Shown: positions 33,880 to 46,844, counted from the stretch's first letter. The stretch is DNA of 64,000 nucleotides from Gnetum montanum (GCA_015680685.1 MNCI01035832.1:1000519-1064518); one strand, 5' to 3'. Notes: generated by a model from the letters alone, not told the origin. Translations and numbers: made by a program.

Positions 33880-35764
33880 CTTACCTTTCTTGCTGAAGAG
33901 AATGAAGGTGCTTAGCAAGCTTGAGCATGAGATTCCTCTTCTGAGGTTTCTCTTCTTGCACAAATTTCTTCAATCTCTAAGGATTGGCTCCCTTCCACAA
34001 AATTGTTTGAGAGAGTCCTTTCATTCTTCTGTCCCTTTCTTTTAATTCTCCAAACTTTTTAAACTTCCTTATCCTTTCTAGTAGTCCTCCATTTCTTTTT
34101 GCCCTACAAGATTCCCTTTCTCAACACATTTGGATAAGATCAAGGAGTCTTATGATATGACCAAGTATTCATATGATAAAACTTTAAATTACATTCCCAT
34201 TGCTTATGCCCAACTTTATTACAATAATAACATCTCACCTTACTATAGTGATTAAAGTGATCAAACCTTGGAGCTGCTCTTGGTTAAGATGTAGTTCCCA
34301 TTTATTCTTCATTCTTTGGAGTAGCCTTTTGTTGAGATGAGGTTGGTGTAGATGCTTTATCTTGTGTGCAACATCCTAGCCCACTCTTATCATGTAGACT
34401 TCTTACTTAACCTAGAAACATTTGGAGCGACTCTTTTTCTTTGACAAGTCTCTCATTTACAAGGTTTACATCTACGAGCTCTTCCTTCATCTACTCATAA
34501 GACTTGGTTAGCTTTCTATTCTTAGTCCTAAGGTTTAAGATTTCTTTTGTGAGATCTAAAATATTTGAGTTTAATGAAGAAATGTCTTGATCTTTACTTT
34601 TCACTTGTTTACTCAACTTTGTGCAAAGATTTTGAAAAGATAAAAGTTCACTACATAAAAGTTCATACCTTCTTCATTTTCAAATTCTTCATCCAAGGTG
34701 CCAACATTATCATTTATGAGGGTCATACAGATGAGGTATGAATCTTTTACATCATTCTCCATCTCTTCTTCACTTTTCTCTCCATCATTCCAACTTGTGT
34801 AGAGGTTGGTATTTTTCAGTTCCATATCACTTCTATCCCTTCTTTGTAGCCTACCACTATTAGGACATTTGGAGGCCACATGGCCTCTTTCATTACAAAC
34901 CCAACATTCTATTGTAGAAGAATCAAAATTAGAACTTGAAAATTTTTTACCTCTTTCCTTACCTTTAAATTGACTGGGTCTCTACTGATTTGAGCTCTTG
35001 TTCCTTTTTTCCATAAACCTTTACAACCTTCTTGATAGAATAGTTATTTCTTCTTTGCTGCTCTCTTCTTGCTCAGCAAGTTCATTTTACTTGGAGGTAG
35101 ATTTTAGGGCAATGGGTTTTTCTTTAATTACTCCTTTGATTATGAGGCTTATTATATAAGCAATAAGAGCACTTTGAAGCTCTTCAAATTTTAGAATTGA
35201 AAAGTCTCTAACCTCCTCCATGGCTATGACCTTCGATCTAAATTCTGGTTGGAGAGTTCTAATGATTTTTATTACGACATCACTTTCAGGAAAATCCTTA
35301 CTAGCACCTCTAATAGCCACAACTAGATCATTTTCCCTAGAGAAATAATCTTTTATCTTTTCTCCTTCTCTCATTTTAAACTTATTGTACTCACTTTGCA
35401 AAACTAAAAGTTTAGATTGCTTAACTATCAATGTTCCCTCATATGTAGCTTCTAAAGTTTTCCAAATTTATTTGGTCGTTTTATATCTAGTTACTCTATT
35501 AAATTCAAATTTATTTAATGTCCAATACAAACAATTTTTTTCTTTATAATGAAACATGAACTTATCTTTTTCATCTTGTGTCCATTTGCTCTAGGGCTTG
35601 ATCGCCTTTGTTGCGCTATTGACGGGTGTGTGTGTGTAGTCTTTGAGGATGGATTCCCATACTTCAAACTTCATAGAATCAAAGAATCCTTGCATCCTTG
35701 TCTTCCAATAGAAAAAGTCAAACCCATTGAACATTGGTAGCTTTGTGTAAGATGCCTCCTCCAT
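33880..35764 (-). pseudogene. gag of copia element D (few breaks)
   Basis: The start is ATG 35764-35762 (MEEASYTKLPMFNG). Family blocks in order: FYWKTRMQGFFDSM, EVWESI, IWKTLEATYEGT, then the open stretch 35431-35087 (YNKFKMREGEKIKDYF, RTLQPEFRSKV). A first knuckle CWVCNERGHVASKC (CX2CX4HX4C) lies near 34905-34860. Then comes an acidic stretch (34879-34613), a heptad-rich coiled coil, and a second knuckle CYYCNKVGHKQWEC near 34225. Two knuckles with a coiled coil between them resemble the SIRE/Maximus group. Only a handful of stops, mostly TAG. After about 34100 the reading is unrecognisable. Confidence 0.8.
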
Positions 35765-35800
35765 AGCTTACTCTTTGAAAGTTAATGTTGAATAGAAGAG

Positions 35801-35818
35801 TACCAAGCTTTGATATCA
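35801..35818 (-). promoter_or_regulatory. Primer binding site of element D
   Basis: The - strand TGATATCAAAGCTTGGTA, two bases after the LTR end, matches the plant initiator tRNA-Met site TGGTATCAGAGC with two G-to-A changes. Confidence 0.75.
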
Positions 35819-35820
35819 TT

Positions 35821-36976
35821 TGAGGATTAAGAAATTAGAAAGGGGATGGGGGGTGGTAAATAAGTTCCACAAAACAAAATTAAACAACCATAAAAACCAC
35901 ATCCAAGACTTATGTCATTCCCCAACTTGGGTACTTTACACTTGGAGGGTAGACTTCTTACACACCTCTAAACTTTGTTTCTCAAAAAGTGGTTTGAAGG
36001 GCACTACATCATGTACGATCTCTAAGCTTTTCTTTAGAGTGTTTTATCATTGTGAAACCACTCAACCTTGTAAGGTTCCAACAAGCTTAGAATTTGGTTT
36101 CAAGGGTCTCACAACCTTTACAAAATGGAGCTTCACTTTGGAGTGTTTTGACATTGAACAAACACTCAATCCTATAGGGGCCTAAAAAGCTCAGTATGAT
36201 GCCTTCTTAGAAGAAGAACATCAACCCCAGGAGGACAACAAGAAAGGAAAAAGAAAACATAAGAAAAGAATGTAACTGAAATTATAGGTCCTTGTACTTT
36301 GAAGCAAAATTCTACAATTAATCAAGAAAAATGATTTTACAAATGAAGTACACAAGTATAAGATACAATGATTACTTTGATAGTGACAATTATGCACAAC
36401 ACTTGCATAATACCCAAGAGAATGAAGTCTTCTTATAGCGTTGGAGTTTCTAAAAACCCCTTGGAATTCATGCAATGGCTATCTAATGACTAGTGTAGAT
36501 GTCTCCTTTGAGATTGGGATGTCTCATGTGAGACGTCTCTATGAAGAAGTCTTCTTTTGAAAGGAGATATCTTCTTTAAATGTACTTCATTGTGGCCAAA
36601 ATTTCTTCTACTTCTTGGACATGTCTTCTCATCTTTTGAACTTTGGTTTCTTAGGATTTCTCTTACTGAATTAGCTTCCTCTCAATCACTAGAGCATCTT
36701 CATTTAGCTTGTAGTATTCATACTCTTCCATGCTCCCTTGATTCCTTGTAGTTTCCACTTTGACATCTCTTTGTAGATGTCATTTCTTGAGTTATCATTC
36801 ATGCTCTGCAAAATCATCACATTCCAAAACATTCTATGTTCTTCACTTTCCTTAAGATTTTGACATGCCAAAAGGTTAATAACTTTGAACCACTCATGAA
36901 TCTCCTTAATCTAGTCAATCATATGTAAAACTATATTTGAACCAATTCACTACTTACTTTTAATCACATCCCAACA
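35821..36976 (-). repeat. 5' LTR of element D
   Basis: 1156 bp. On the - strand it runs from TGTTGGGATGTG to TTAATCCTCA and is followed by the primer site. It contains AGATGTCT-type octamers. The adjacent E bases CTTTG (- strand) would be one target-site copy; the other is lost. Confidence 0.75.
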
Positions 36977-37830
36977 CAAAGGAGTTTTACAAGATCTACC
37001 ATAAAAAACCTGATATGATGAAACTTTTAAACTTATGTTGTAGTAGTTGTTATAGCTGAACTCAACCAATGATAACAAACTATTCAAACTATCCAAAAAC
37101 TATGAAGCACAAGACCAAAGCATGTCATCTAATACTTGGTTAACTATCTTAACTTATCCATTTTTGTGTGGGTGGTATGTTGAACTAACTTCAACCTAAT
37201 ATCCATGCTTTCCATGAATAGTTACCAAAATCAAGACATGAATTTGAGATCACAATCAAAGATAATTTTAATAGGAATGTCATGGAATCAAATAATCTCA
37301 AAGATGGACAAGTACATAATATTCTTTACACTGCTTATAATCTTTGTGGTAAGGAAATGCATTAACTTGATTAACAAGTTGACAATAATGAAGATGGAAT
37401 CCTTTCTATACCTAGTGTGAGTTAAACTAATAATGAAATCCATATTGATCACTTTCCACTTCCATTATGAAATAGTGAGGGTATAAGTAGTCACTTGGTT
37501 ACTAATGCTCAAGCTTAGCCAACTGATAGATTAAGCCTCTTTTCATAAATACTTCAACATGTTTTTCATGCATAGACATCAGTACAACCTTATTAGCATT
37601 AATACATCTTTTTACCCAAGATTAATTTGAAACTTACTGAGATTAGCTTCCTCTAAGAGACATTGTCTTAAGAAATCAAGCACACACATCCAATTCTTAT
37701 AATGAAGCAATGTAAGTGCATCTATTGTAAATGATGAATCACTTGACTAGCTAAGATACTGACACTAATGATCTTATTGCTACTATACATAAGTCTCATC
37801 TAGTACGTATGATTGAATCATCAAGCTATA
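36977..37830 (-). pseudogene. Integrase of element E (broken, cut by D)
   Basis: Near 37260 the reading is IIFDCDLKFMS (second catalytic Asp kept), then VEVSSTYHPHTK and DMLWSCVL near 37190-37090, then NYYNISLKV and YQVFYGRSCKTPL at the border with D. Stops are frequent. The reading is cut exactly at 36976/36977. Confidence 0.8.
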
Positions 37831-39100
37831 AAGCTTACTAGAAAAAAAACTCAAGGCATTCACAACAACATTACTTTTACCTGTCTGATATTGGATGATA
37901 AATTTGAAATTAGCTAATAATTTAATCTACCTTATTTGATGTAGGTTTAACTATGGCTAATTCATTAGGTACTATCGCTCCTTATGATCACTCCAAATTA
38001 TCAACTTCTCATTGAAGAAATAGTGATACCAACCCTTTAATGCAAATACCATAGCTCATAGGTTAAGATTATGGTGAGATAATGTATTTCATGAGACTTC
38101 AATTATCTTGAAGCATAAGCTACCAACTTATCCTCTTGCATGAGGACACATCCATGACCTTTACTTGATGCATCAATGAAAACATCATATGGTTACCTAG
38201 AGTAGGTGAAATTAGAATAGGAGTTGAAATCATTCTACTTTTGAGTTTATTAAAAGTAATCTACTATTATAAGTTCCATGAGAGAAAGAATCCTTCTGCA
38301 ATAGCTTCATAAAATATGAAGTGATTCTTGAGAAGTTCTTAATAAACCTCCTATAGTAGCTTTCTAAATCAAGAAACCTATGAAGCTCTCTAATATACTT
38401 AGAGATAGATCAATCTTGAAGAACTAATGTCTTAGCAGGGTTCACCACTATAGTAGCATTTAACATGACATGTCCCAAGAATTGAATCTCTCAACACCAG
38501 AATGCATACTTTAAAGATTGAGTAAACAACTAATACTCTCCAATGCTATTCAAAGATACTTTAATGGTTGTAAACCAAAATGTCATCAATGAACATAATG
38601 ATAAAATGGTCTAGTTGATGTCTCATCACACTATTCATGAGATACATGAACATAGTGAGACCATTATTCAATCCAAATGATAAGACCACAAACTTGTAAT
38701 ATTCATATTGAGTTCTAAAGACTATATTGGGAACATCCTTCTCTTTGATATGAACTTGATGATACCGTGACTTCAAATCTATTATTTAAGAACATCTAAT
38801 CTTCTCTTAGCTAATTGACCAAATCATCTATGCAAGGTAGAGGATACTTATTCTTCATGATCACCTAATTAAGCTATCAATAATCGATGCATAACCTCAT
38901 GCTACCATTCTTCTTTCTAATGAAGAGGATAGAAGTAGCTAAAGAAGACACATTGGAATGAATCAGACTCTTATTCAATAGATTTTAAAGTTGAATCTTC
39001 AGCTTGATCAACTTGATAGGCAACATCCTATGTGGAACAATAGAGATAGATTTATCACTAGGCTTAAGGGTAATTTTAAACTTAACCTTATGTCTAGGAG
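37830..39100 (-). pseudogene. Reverse transcriptase and RNase H of element E (broken)
   Basis: The open stretch 38776-38561 reads SRYHQVHIKEKDVPNIVFRT, then FGLNNGLTMFMYLMN and FIIMFIDDILVYNH. The catalytic FIDDI box (+ strand 38579-38593) is intact. Upstream, LFIRKKNGSMRLCIDY is seen near 38930. RNase H between RT and integrase is heavily decayed and only inferred from position. Confidence 0.82.
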
Positions 39101-39299
39101 GCAAGCCAAGAAACTCTAAATAAAAGACGTTAGGGAACTTGTGAATAAAAAAAATCTAATTAATTTATTATGAAGAATAAGATTCACTAATAGAAACTAT
39201 AAAGTAGGATTAGTCTTTCAGCAATAAGTAGTGAAAAAACCTTGAAGAGAAATGATCCAACTTAAACTTACATGGCCAAGTATGCATGATCACCTGAAG

Positions 39300-39700
39300 G
39301 CCATCATCTATCACCAAGAAAAACATCTTGTAATAAAAATCCAAGTTGTCCTAATAGTGAGATAACCAATCCATTCCCAAGATGATTTCACATGTTCCTA
39401 TATTCTTGATGTAGAGATCACTAAGCCAAAACACATCTTGAATCATCAAAGATACAAATTTGAAAAATTGATTCATAGTAAGCATACTATGACCAATAGT
39501 ACCAATGGAAAGCCCTTGAATAAGAAACTGTCTCTTTAAATCCAAACATCTAACTATCCATGGATCAAGAAAAGAGTAACTAGCACTAGAATCAAAGTTA
39601 ATAAAAACTTCAAAATCTAAAATTATACCTCTAGTTTCCATCACTGTGTTGGATTGAGCATTAACAAGCTAGTTAGTTAAAGCATATAGATATACATGCA
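39300..39700 (-). pseudogene. Aspartic protease of element E (broken)
   Basis: The open stretch 39644-39351 holds FINFDSSASYSFLDPW (family D-S-G-A-S; the Gly is Ser) and CEIILGMDWLSHY, the classic protease end in chromoviruses. It is followed in order by RT. Confidence 0.85.
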
Positions 39701-39749
39701 TCCTAGCACCATCTTGATCACCTATTGGTAAACCATCCTATAGAATACT

Positions 39750-40704
39750 ATCATTTTCTAAATTATTTAGGTAGTTGAAGCTCTTTTAACCTAGTTAGCC
39801 ATAGTTACAGTAATTGTGGTAATCCTTTTGGAAGTACCTAACTTTCTCATAAGCATGACAAGTAATGGGTCCATGACTAGCCCCACCACCTAATGATTGC
39901 TACTATTGTTACTATTTATTAAATCTAGAATCCTCGACCCACTTGGATCCATCAAAATTCTCAAAAGAGTTTTGGCTCCTCTTCTGAGAATGATTGTGCT
40001 ACTTTACCTCCATCAACTAACTATTCTTTACATCCATCTCATGAACATGCATATCCTCATACATTTGAAGATGAAAGGAAAGAAAATGGTCCTTAATGAA
40101 TGCATAAAGAACAAAAATAAAATTATTCATCCCAGCCTTCCCTTCAAAATGTATGTAGGGTACATACATACTCAACTATAAAAACTTACAGTCATACTTA
40201 AACAAGTTCAATTCCCCTAGTAGAGACAATAAAACTCATTTGCTTTATCCTCTATATACTTCGAAGATATATAATGCTTGTTGAAAATAATAATGAAGTC
40301 ATTTCAATGAACATCATGATCCTCCTAATGATGTACCTTCTTCTAAGGTGCCTAATAATGGCTAATAAAACCTTTAAAATCAGAAGTTGCTAATCAAGTT
40401 TACTACATAAGAGTGCATTTTATCAATTTAAAGATCTTCATGACCTCCACCAATGACTTTAGTGGTAATTGTAGGATCCTCCTTACCCTAGAAGGTAGGT
40501 GGTTCTATCTTACAAAATTGCTCCATAACCTCATGTTCCCTTAATTTTCTATCACTATAGCTATTCTCCAAAGTAATAAGTATAAATGGTGTATTTGAAT
40601 TCTTCTTCATAAGCTAATGGAGAAAATTTAATAGATAGTGATTAATGTCTAGTTAACTGATCTCTTTATTTGAGGTAGAAGTAGTAGTAGGGATAATAGC
40701 CTTT
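39750..40704 (-). pseudogene. gag of element E, main part (broken)
   Basis: MEQFCKIEPPTF near 40520-40480 is the typical chromoviral capsid start. A Retrotrans_gag-like block follows (NKHYISSKYIEDKANEFYCL near 40270). A knuckle relic near 39860 reads TCHAYEKVRYFQKDYHN: two Cys and the His are all Tyr, each one transition away. The N-terminal 38 or so codons lie at 47664-47784 beyond element C. Confidence 0.75.
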
Positions 40705-40709
40705 ACTTG
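40705..40709. repeat. Target site duplication of C, left copy (ACTTG)
   Basis: ACTTG stands directly left of the LTR start TGATAAG. It equals 47664-47668 right of the other LTR. Confidence 0.9.
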
Positions 40710-41475
40710 TGATAAGTGACAAGGTACCCCTACACTCAACCATATGAATATGAGCATTACACGTGCGATCCGGTCGAACTCCAAGGACTAAGTGCTTATG
40801 CGCCTTATGGAACACTTAAGGTTAATCAATGGTTGTCTTCCCAATCTTACTTGTATTTGTCACGGTTGTATGGTTAAGTAAGCTTGAGGCATGTGATTTT
40901 TATGTCTTTTATCTTTTTATTGCCTATGCTAAGAGGGAAAAGGATGAAGAGACTAAGTAACTAACTTTCACTAACTAAACTCTAATCGTCCTAGCATCAG
41001 TATTTGTTCCCACTTGCCATTCACAACCTAAACTAGTGTAACGCTACTGAGATTACCAAACCCTATTCATTACTGGGTTACCAAGCGTAGCGCACGTGCT
41101 CGAAGCGGTCATACTGAATGCACTTAACTAGGAGAGTTAAGGGTTGAGAGAGATTAATTGCCTAAGAAAGTATTTAAATATTTAATAGTAATTAACATCC
41201 TATTTAGCTTAGTCCATATGCTGCAAGGTTTATCAAAAATTTTGTCTTTATTGCCGAACACAATGTGTGCTCAGGTACAAATTGCTTGAATAAAGATCTG
41301 TTCACTTTGAGACTCCTACTGCGAGCACATGGAAATTATTCTAACTCTGGAATGGGAAAACTGCTATAGTTTGGCTAAGGTCTAGATCTAGATGGATAAA
41401 CAAGGGAAGGCTACCTCTTATTTATAGAACTAGCGACGGGCTACAATATTGCGTATGCGATATTGTAGCTCATCA
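40710..41475 (-). repeat. 3' LTR of element C (766 bp)
   Basis: On the - strand it runs from TGATGAGCTACAATATCGC to ...CTTATCA (from CTCATCA). CTATAAATAAGAGG is the TATA box and AATAAAGAC a polyadenylation signal. It is nearly identical to the LTR at 46864-47663 except for the U3 palindrome region, which is about 34 bp shorter. Confidence 0.93.
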
Positions 41476-43227
41476 TACCCCCATGACTGAATAAAAACTC
41501 ATCCTCGAGTTCCTTACAAAATATTGGGAAGGTATGGGATTATTGACTTGAGTGGTACTAATGGTGAATGGGGTGACATGTGAATGGATCATCATTACAA
41601 AACATGACAAAACTAGTGTTCATGATAACAAGAGTGAATACTTTATACATTTGACATTAGGCCTTATTTGGCAGCTAAGAGAGAAGAGAAGAGAGAAGAA
41701 TTTTATTGCTGCCAACGCCAAGATTATGCCTTTCATTGTCCATCCATAAGCATGCCATCAATCCTGTTCCTTACATAATTGCTTCGACACCGATCCATTC
41801 CAAGTGTTTCCTCCAGATCCAATCCGTTAGCATATGATTACCATCTACACACACAACATAGTCTTATATTAGCAAGGGTAAATGAATCACGATGCAGTTG
41901 ATACCTTGCTTCGGTGTTAGGTCCATTAGTTGAGTTGTGATATGGATGATGTGGATTCTAGATATGTAAAACTGGTAACTATCCAAGGTGTAGGGGTTGG
42001 GAGAAAATCGAAAAAATTGGACTAGGACCCCCATGACTAAGAGCGAACCTCCGGTAGTGAGAGAATGGAAAAAGAGTAGGAATAAGAAAGATGGAGAAAA
42101 AGAGACAACTGTAACACTAGTGAAATGGATGCTAGAGATGGAAATGAACAAAATAGAAATTAATTGCAAAAATGTTTAAGGAAAAGAAATTAACGGATGC
42201 ACCACATAGGAATGCCAGTGGGTTCTCCCCAAAGTAGGCTCATGCCCTTAATGCCCTGACATTCCCACATTCAAAGAGTCCATATGCTCTGGAAATGTCA
42301 TTTGGAAGAAAGAGTTAAAGTCTTAACCCCAAGAGTTTACCAAAAAGAAAACAATGCATCAACCAAAATATAAATTACTGATATAACTAGCAATGAGGTG
42401 AATAATGGAGGAAGAATGATGGAAAGAAGAGAATGGAATGGAGTCTCAAGAACAAGGTGATGTATAGTCCCTTGTGTATTAATGATTAATGTGACATGGT
42501 AGATCTCATTCCAAATCCAGCCTCAAACAAGCCACATCCAGTGACTTCGCATTAATACATTTGGCCAATCCATCCACCTGAAGTAATAAGAATGCCTCCA
42601 TCAAAAAGTCACCACCATTTCGACGAGATGAGAAAGGAGAAAGTGGGAAGCGAGAAGGGGACTTAGTTAGAGGGAACATGTTTTTAGTTCCATAACTAGT
42701 GCTTGTAGCCTAGATGATTATTTCGTCTAAGGGGTGTGCTTTGAATCCTCACTAGTTTTTTTTTATTTTATATTTTTGTGTGGGAACCACACCATGTAAA
42801 GAATTTTTATTTTTATTTTTATTTGCTCAGCTTCCCGATAAGGAGGTAATGTCGAAACAGTAAGAAAAATCAAGAAGAAAATATCCAAGCCCCCAAGAGA
42901 ATGGCCAATACAAATGCATCAAGTCCCCTTGAAGTCACACTCTTTTCAATCCGTGAGTCCTTCCTTAGTTTGAGAAATGCCCAGTCACCGATTTATTGAT
43001 AGTTCTTATTATTTTGAAGAAAGGGACTGTACAGTTCCAAGCCAAGAGAGACCATAGAAATTTTTGGATGCATGAATGATGTGAACTCATTGCTTGTTAT
43101 ATCAAAAGAACCATACCTTAGTATTAACATTATAACTTAAAGGTAAAAACCAAACATTAGCAACCAATAGAATACAATTCATACCATAATTAAGAGCACT
43201 TATTGGGTGACAAACCTAACTTAATAG

Positions 43228-43264
<37 letters not shown>

Positions 43265-43500
43265 AGAAAAGAAAAAGTATGAACGATGTTGCAAAAAAAG
43301 AAGAAGAAAAGGTTAAGGAAATTTGTAAAACAAAAATGTGTAAAAAAAAAACTTAAAAAGGAACTGAGGGCCTCAAATGATTAGCATAGGTGGCCATCTC
43401 CCCCATAACTGAATTGGAAGGGGGAGATCCAAAATAATGAACACTTGTTTGAATTTTTTAGAAGTGTCCAACTTGTCCCAATTTATGTTTTCAGGTTAAG
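41476..43500 (-). other. Spacer and polypurine tract of element C
   Basis: The polypurine tract (- strand CAGTCATGGGGGTA) ends at 41476. Moving right are GATTCAAAGCACACCCCTT (42729-42747) and GTGTGACTTCAAGGGGA (42924-42940), both on the - strand, and the second polypurine-like block at 43379-43411. An (AC)n run lies near 43229-43260. There is no ORF3: only short open stretches such as 42169-41864, of unknown meaning. The pol deletion joint is around 43470-43560. Confidence 0.75.
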
Positions 43501-43639
43501 GGTTGGGAGTTGGTGACGCTCTTGCTCCAGTGTATCTATGCTTTCTATGTGAGCGTAATTTGTTCCCCCAATTAGCTCCATGCATGTTGGTGAGTTGCTC
43601 TCCTTATTAGCTATCAACCACTGAGTGTTTTCTTGTTGT

Positions 43640-44300
43640 GTGGTTGCTACATATAGGCACTTTTATACGTTAGTTTCTTGAGCACACCAGTTGCATGTAG
43701 GACATGCTAAACATTCTTGTACACCATCACCCTCTGTATCACTGTATGTGATGCATGGAACCTTCTTCTTCTTGATCTTTCGATAAGTGTTTTCCTTAGA
43801 TATTTCTATGGAAAGATCGTGAATTTCTAGGCATGCATTTATGGTGCTGAGCCATGCAATTCCCATTATTATTAGGAAGTTCCCTTTGTCATTGTTTACT
43901 TGGATCATTAGGAAATCAACTAGGTATGACCACCCACACACCGTGGTAATGATTTCCTCCACCAATCCCAAAGGAACGGTGATGGACTGGTCAGCCAGCT
44001 CTAAGCGAATATTGCTCTTCTTTAATGGAGGTAGGTTCCAAGCTTTATACATTTCTTGGGATATTAAGTTAACTTCGGAACCTGAGTTTAGAAAAGCTTT
44101 ACGAGGTTCATTCCCAATAACTTGGAGGTAGATTAAGGGACTTCTGGGATCAAATAATTTCCTGGGAAGGTGGCCCACCTTTATCCAGTCTGTGATGATA
44201 TGTGTTAACATAACCATGTACATTGAGCTTTGTTTTTGGTTTGAAGGGAGCTCCAAAGCCTTATTTGGTGGAGAGGCGTTTTGAGGCTTAACCACTTATG
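43640..44300 (-). pseudogene. Protease of element C (nearly open)
   Basis: An open stretch of 210 codons (44295-43663) spans the gag end (MVMLTHIITDWIKVGHLPRK) and protease: FLNSGSEVNLIS, LADQSITVPLGLVEEI, IIMGIAWLSTI. The active-site Asp is Asn (NSG), a G-to-A change, so it should be inactive. It then reads on into CLACPTCNWC before the pol deletion. Few other lesions. Confidence 0.85.
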
Positions 44301-46717
44301 GTTGTGAGAGCCTGTTTGGACTGTTGGTTCTAAAGAAAGATCTTCTCTTTATACAGTTGTCAGAACTAGTAGTGGGTTTAAGGTTTGCAACTCTCGTAGC
44401 ATTACGTTGCTGTGGTTGAGTGGGGAGTTCCCCTTGCATTGCTGAAGCGGGTGGTAGTGGAGCTATTGACGTAAGAGTTGCGGATGGGTTCGGAGGATGG
44501 TATGTATGTGGTGTGTCTCCCCTAGGAGAAGGAGTTCTATAATACTCCTAAGCTTGGTAGTGACGTTGTGTATGTGACAGACAGAGTTACTTGGAGAAAC
44601 CGGCTGCTACACGTAATAGCCATATGGATTTGATTGCTGGTAAGGGTATTGTTGCCTAGGTGGTGGCATCCCCCATGACTATGGATATTGCCAATACTGG
44701 TGTTGCTTGATAGGTTGTGGCAGAGTTCCACTTGGATAATATGTTAAGGGTTGGTGGAACTACCTTGGGTTACCTTGGAGATAAGGTAACCTTTGGGGTG
44801 CTTACCGTTTGTTAAGCCTTAGGTCGAGTGCATACACCCAAGACTCTTGTAGATGTGAGATTATTGGGCAACATCCCTTAGGATGATCATATTGACATAT
44901 CTCACATTCACCATCATCATCCATATTGGAATTCACAACCTCTTCAGTGATAGTCATTTTACCCTTACCTTTGTTATGTGCATGGTCTAAGTCTCTCCTC
45001 TTTTTCTTATCATAGTCACTACTTCGCTCCTTAGACTCCTCTACAATTTTGAGAACGGTTTCAAATCTACTGTCTAAGGAGTCCCACATTTGATCTACCT
45101 TAGTCGACACTTCAATTGTCAATTTTTGAAGTGGTAAGGTTTTTCTATTCACCAACTCTTCGAGTGGTGACTCATCCTCCTCCTCACAGAATATCACTCC
45201 CCTCTTTCGGAGGGAAGGATCATGGTTATATTCTTCTATGCTTTCTCTCTTGCATAGCTCTCCTTCTTCCTTAGCTACTTGCTTCAACAATCTATGCACC
45301 TCATGGGACCTAAGCTCAAATAATCTCCGTTGGGCATATGTTCCAAAGGTTCTCCTAGTTTTGTGCCTAATCCCATCTACGAGATGGCGTAGTTGATCCC
45401 GTTGTGCATAACCATGGCCCGAGCAACGATGTAACAATGCATAATATCGGCCCATGGCAGCATCCAAGGGTTCATGATTTCCCTGCTTCCATCCTTGGAT
45501 CTACTTTCGCAAGTTGGACACTTGAGAGTATGTTTGATATTTATCATTAAACATTTCTAGCATCATACTCCACCATCGAATAGATTCCTCTTCCTTTATG
45601 AGTGTCCTTGGGAAAAATTTTAATTTCTGCCATTTTTTCTCAATGTTCTGCAAGGCACTAGCATTGTGAAATTCCTGTAAGTGGTTCTGAGGATCATCGT
45701 TGTATCCCCCCTCAAATCGTGGGATATTATTCATGTTTAGTCTCTTGATCCTGCTATCTTTCTGGTGCCTTGTAGGTATTCTAACGGCCTTAGTAATGTG
45801 TAACATTCTTTGGGTTGCAAGTAGGGGTTCTTCGATGTCATTTCTTTCATGGTGTCTATTATTTCTACGTGGTTCCCTACTTTCCCTTCTATGTTGTGAT
45901 TATCTAGAATGCCCTTGTCCTCACTCTCGACTCTCTCGTCAAGGTTTCTCACTATGCTTACCCTTATCCTCATGGTTGGGTTCTTTGTGACTGTGTCCTG
46001 ATGTGGAAGGAGAGGGTGAATGAGGCAATGAAGGTGAAGAAGAAGGGGAACCATCACCATGATGATGTTTCTTACCTTCTCTTTGGTGGTTACAGCCCCG
46101 ATCATGATGTTGATAAGACTGCCTGCCCTTGTCATATGTTTGTGTTCCCTCATTGAACACTTGGTGTTCATGGGGATTAGAACCAGGGTTATGAATCATG
46201 GAGTGTAGGTTCTAATACCCCACCTCCTCACCATCGTTAGGAGGAGGAACATCATTTGATGGGAACCTATTATAATTGGTTCACCATCGCCAATTTCACT
46301 TAGAATGTGCGGGACATTGTGGGGTCCTTTACCCTTCAATGATGTATGGTAGCTCTCCTGGTTCAAGTTCCTTTGATGTTGTGCTTCTGTGGGATGGTAC
46401 TCCCTTGCTTAGTTCTCACATGCAACGTATTCTACATATAATTGTGACATGCCTATTCATGCAAGAGCATGAAGGAGCATGTCGAGGATTGCTCAGTCTA
46501 GGGGCAACACTATGTTACCCTCCAAGTCTCTCCAACGCAGTTGCTCATCTTGATGGAGGATAAAAGTAAAGTTGGGTATATACTCATCAGGATGAATTTA
46601 TACCACTCAGAACTATTAAGGAATTAGCGGATTTGGGTTATGTATGTTGTGCTTCCGACTATCTCTTGTATGATCCCTAGGTGGTGAAGTGCTTTTGTGA
46701 GAAGAAGAAGAAGACAT
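44300..46717 (-). pseudogene. gag of element C (broken, best preserved copy)
   Basis: The start is ATG 46717-46715 (MSSSSSHKSTSPPRD), 128 nt after the primer site. Then HPDEYIPNFTFILHQDEQL, WRDLEGNIVLPLD, a His/Ser-rich block (46199-45939), MNNIPRFEGGYNDDPQNH (45806-45501), and an open stretch of 221 codons (45467-44802) with LVDGIRHKTRR, charged helices and knuckle CEICQYDHPKGCCP. A His/Gln-rich tail leads to protease. About ten stops, mostly TAG or TGA at Gln or Trp codons. Confidence 0.87.
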
Positions 46718-46844
46718 TGTTGTCTTGTTTGGTGTGCTATTGATCGTTGTTTAATTTTTCTTCTGATTAACCCTAAGGGTTCGTTTAAGCTTCCCAACGA
46801 TGTGGATGATTTCCTATGTTCTACTTAGTTCACAAACAACTAAG

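Larger units (their letters stand above)
33850..36976 (-). mobile_element. SIRE-like Ty1/copia element D (5' LTR and gag only), inserted in E
   Basis: On the - strand: LTR 36976-35821 (TGTTGGG...CCTCA), primer site, and gag with two knuckles. Pol and the 3' LTR are absent, except perhaps the octamer cluster at 33.6 kb. Its right edge cuts the integrase of E directly after a Thr-Pro-Leu block, so D jumped into E and both were later truncated on the left. Confidence 0.8.

Noticed and set aside
43229-43260. (AC)n tract as a functional Z-DNA site in C
   Set aside because: A simple microsatellite absent from A and B2; nothing links it to element function.
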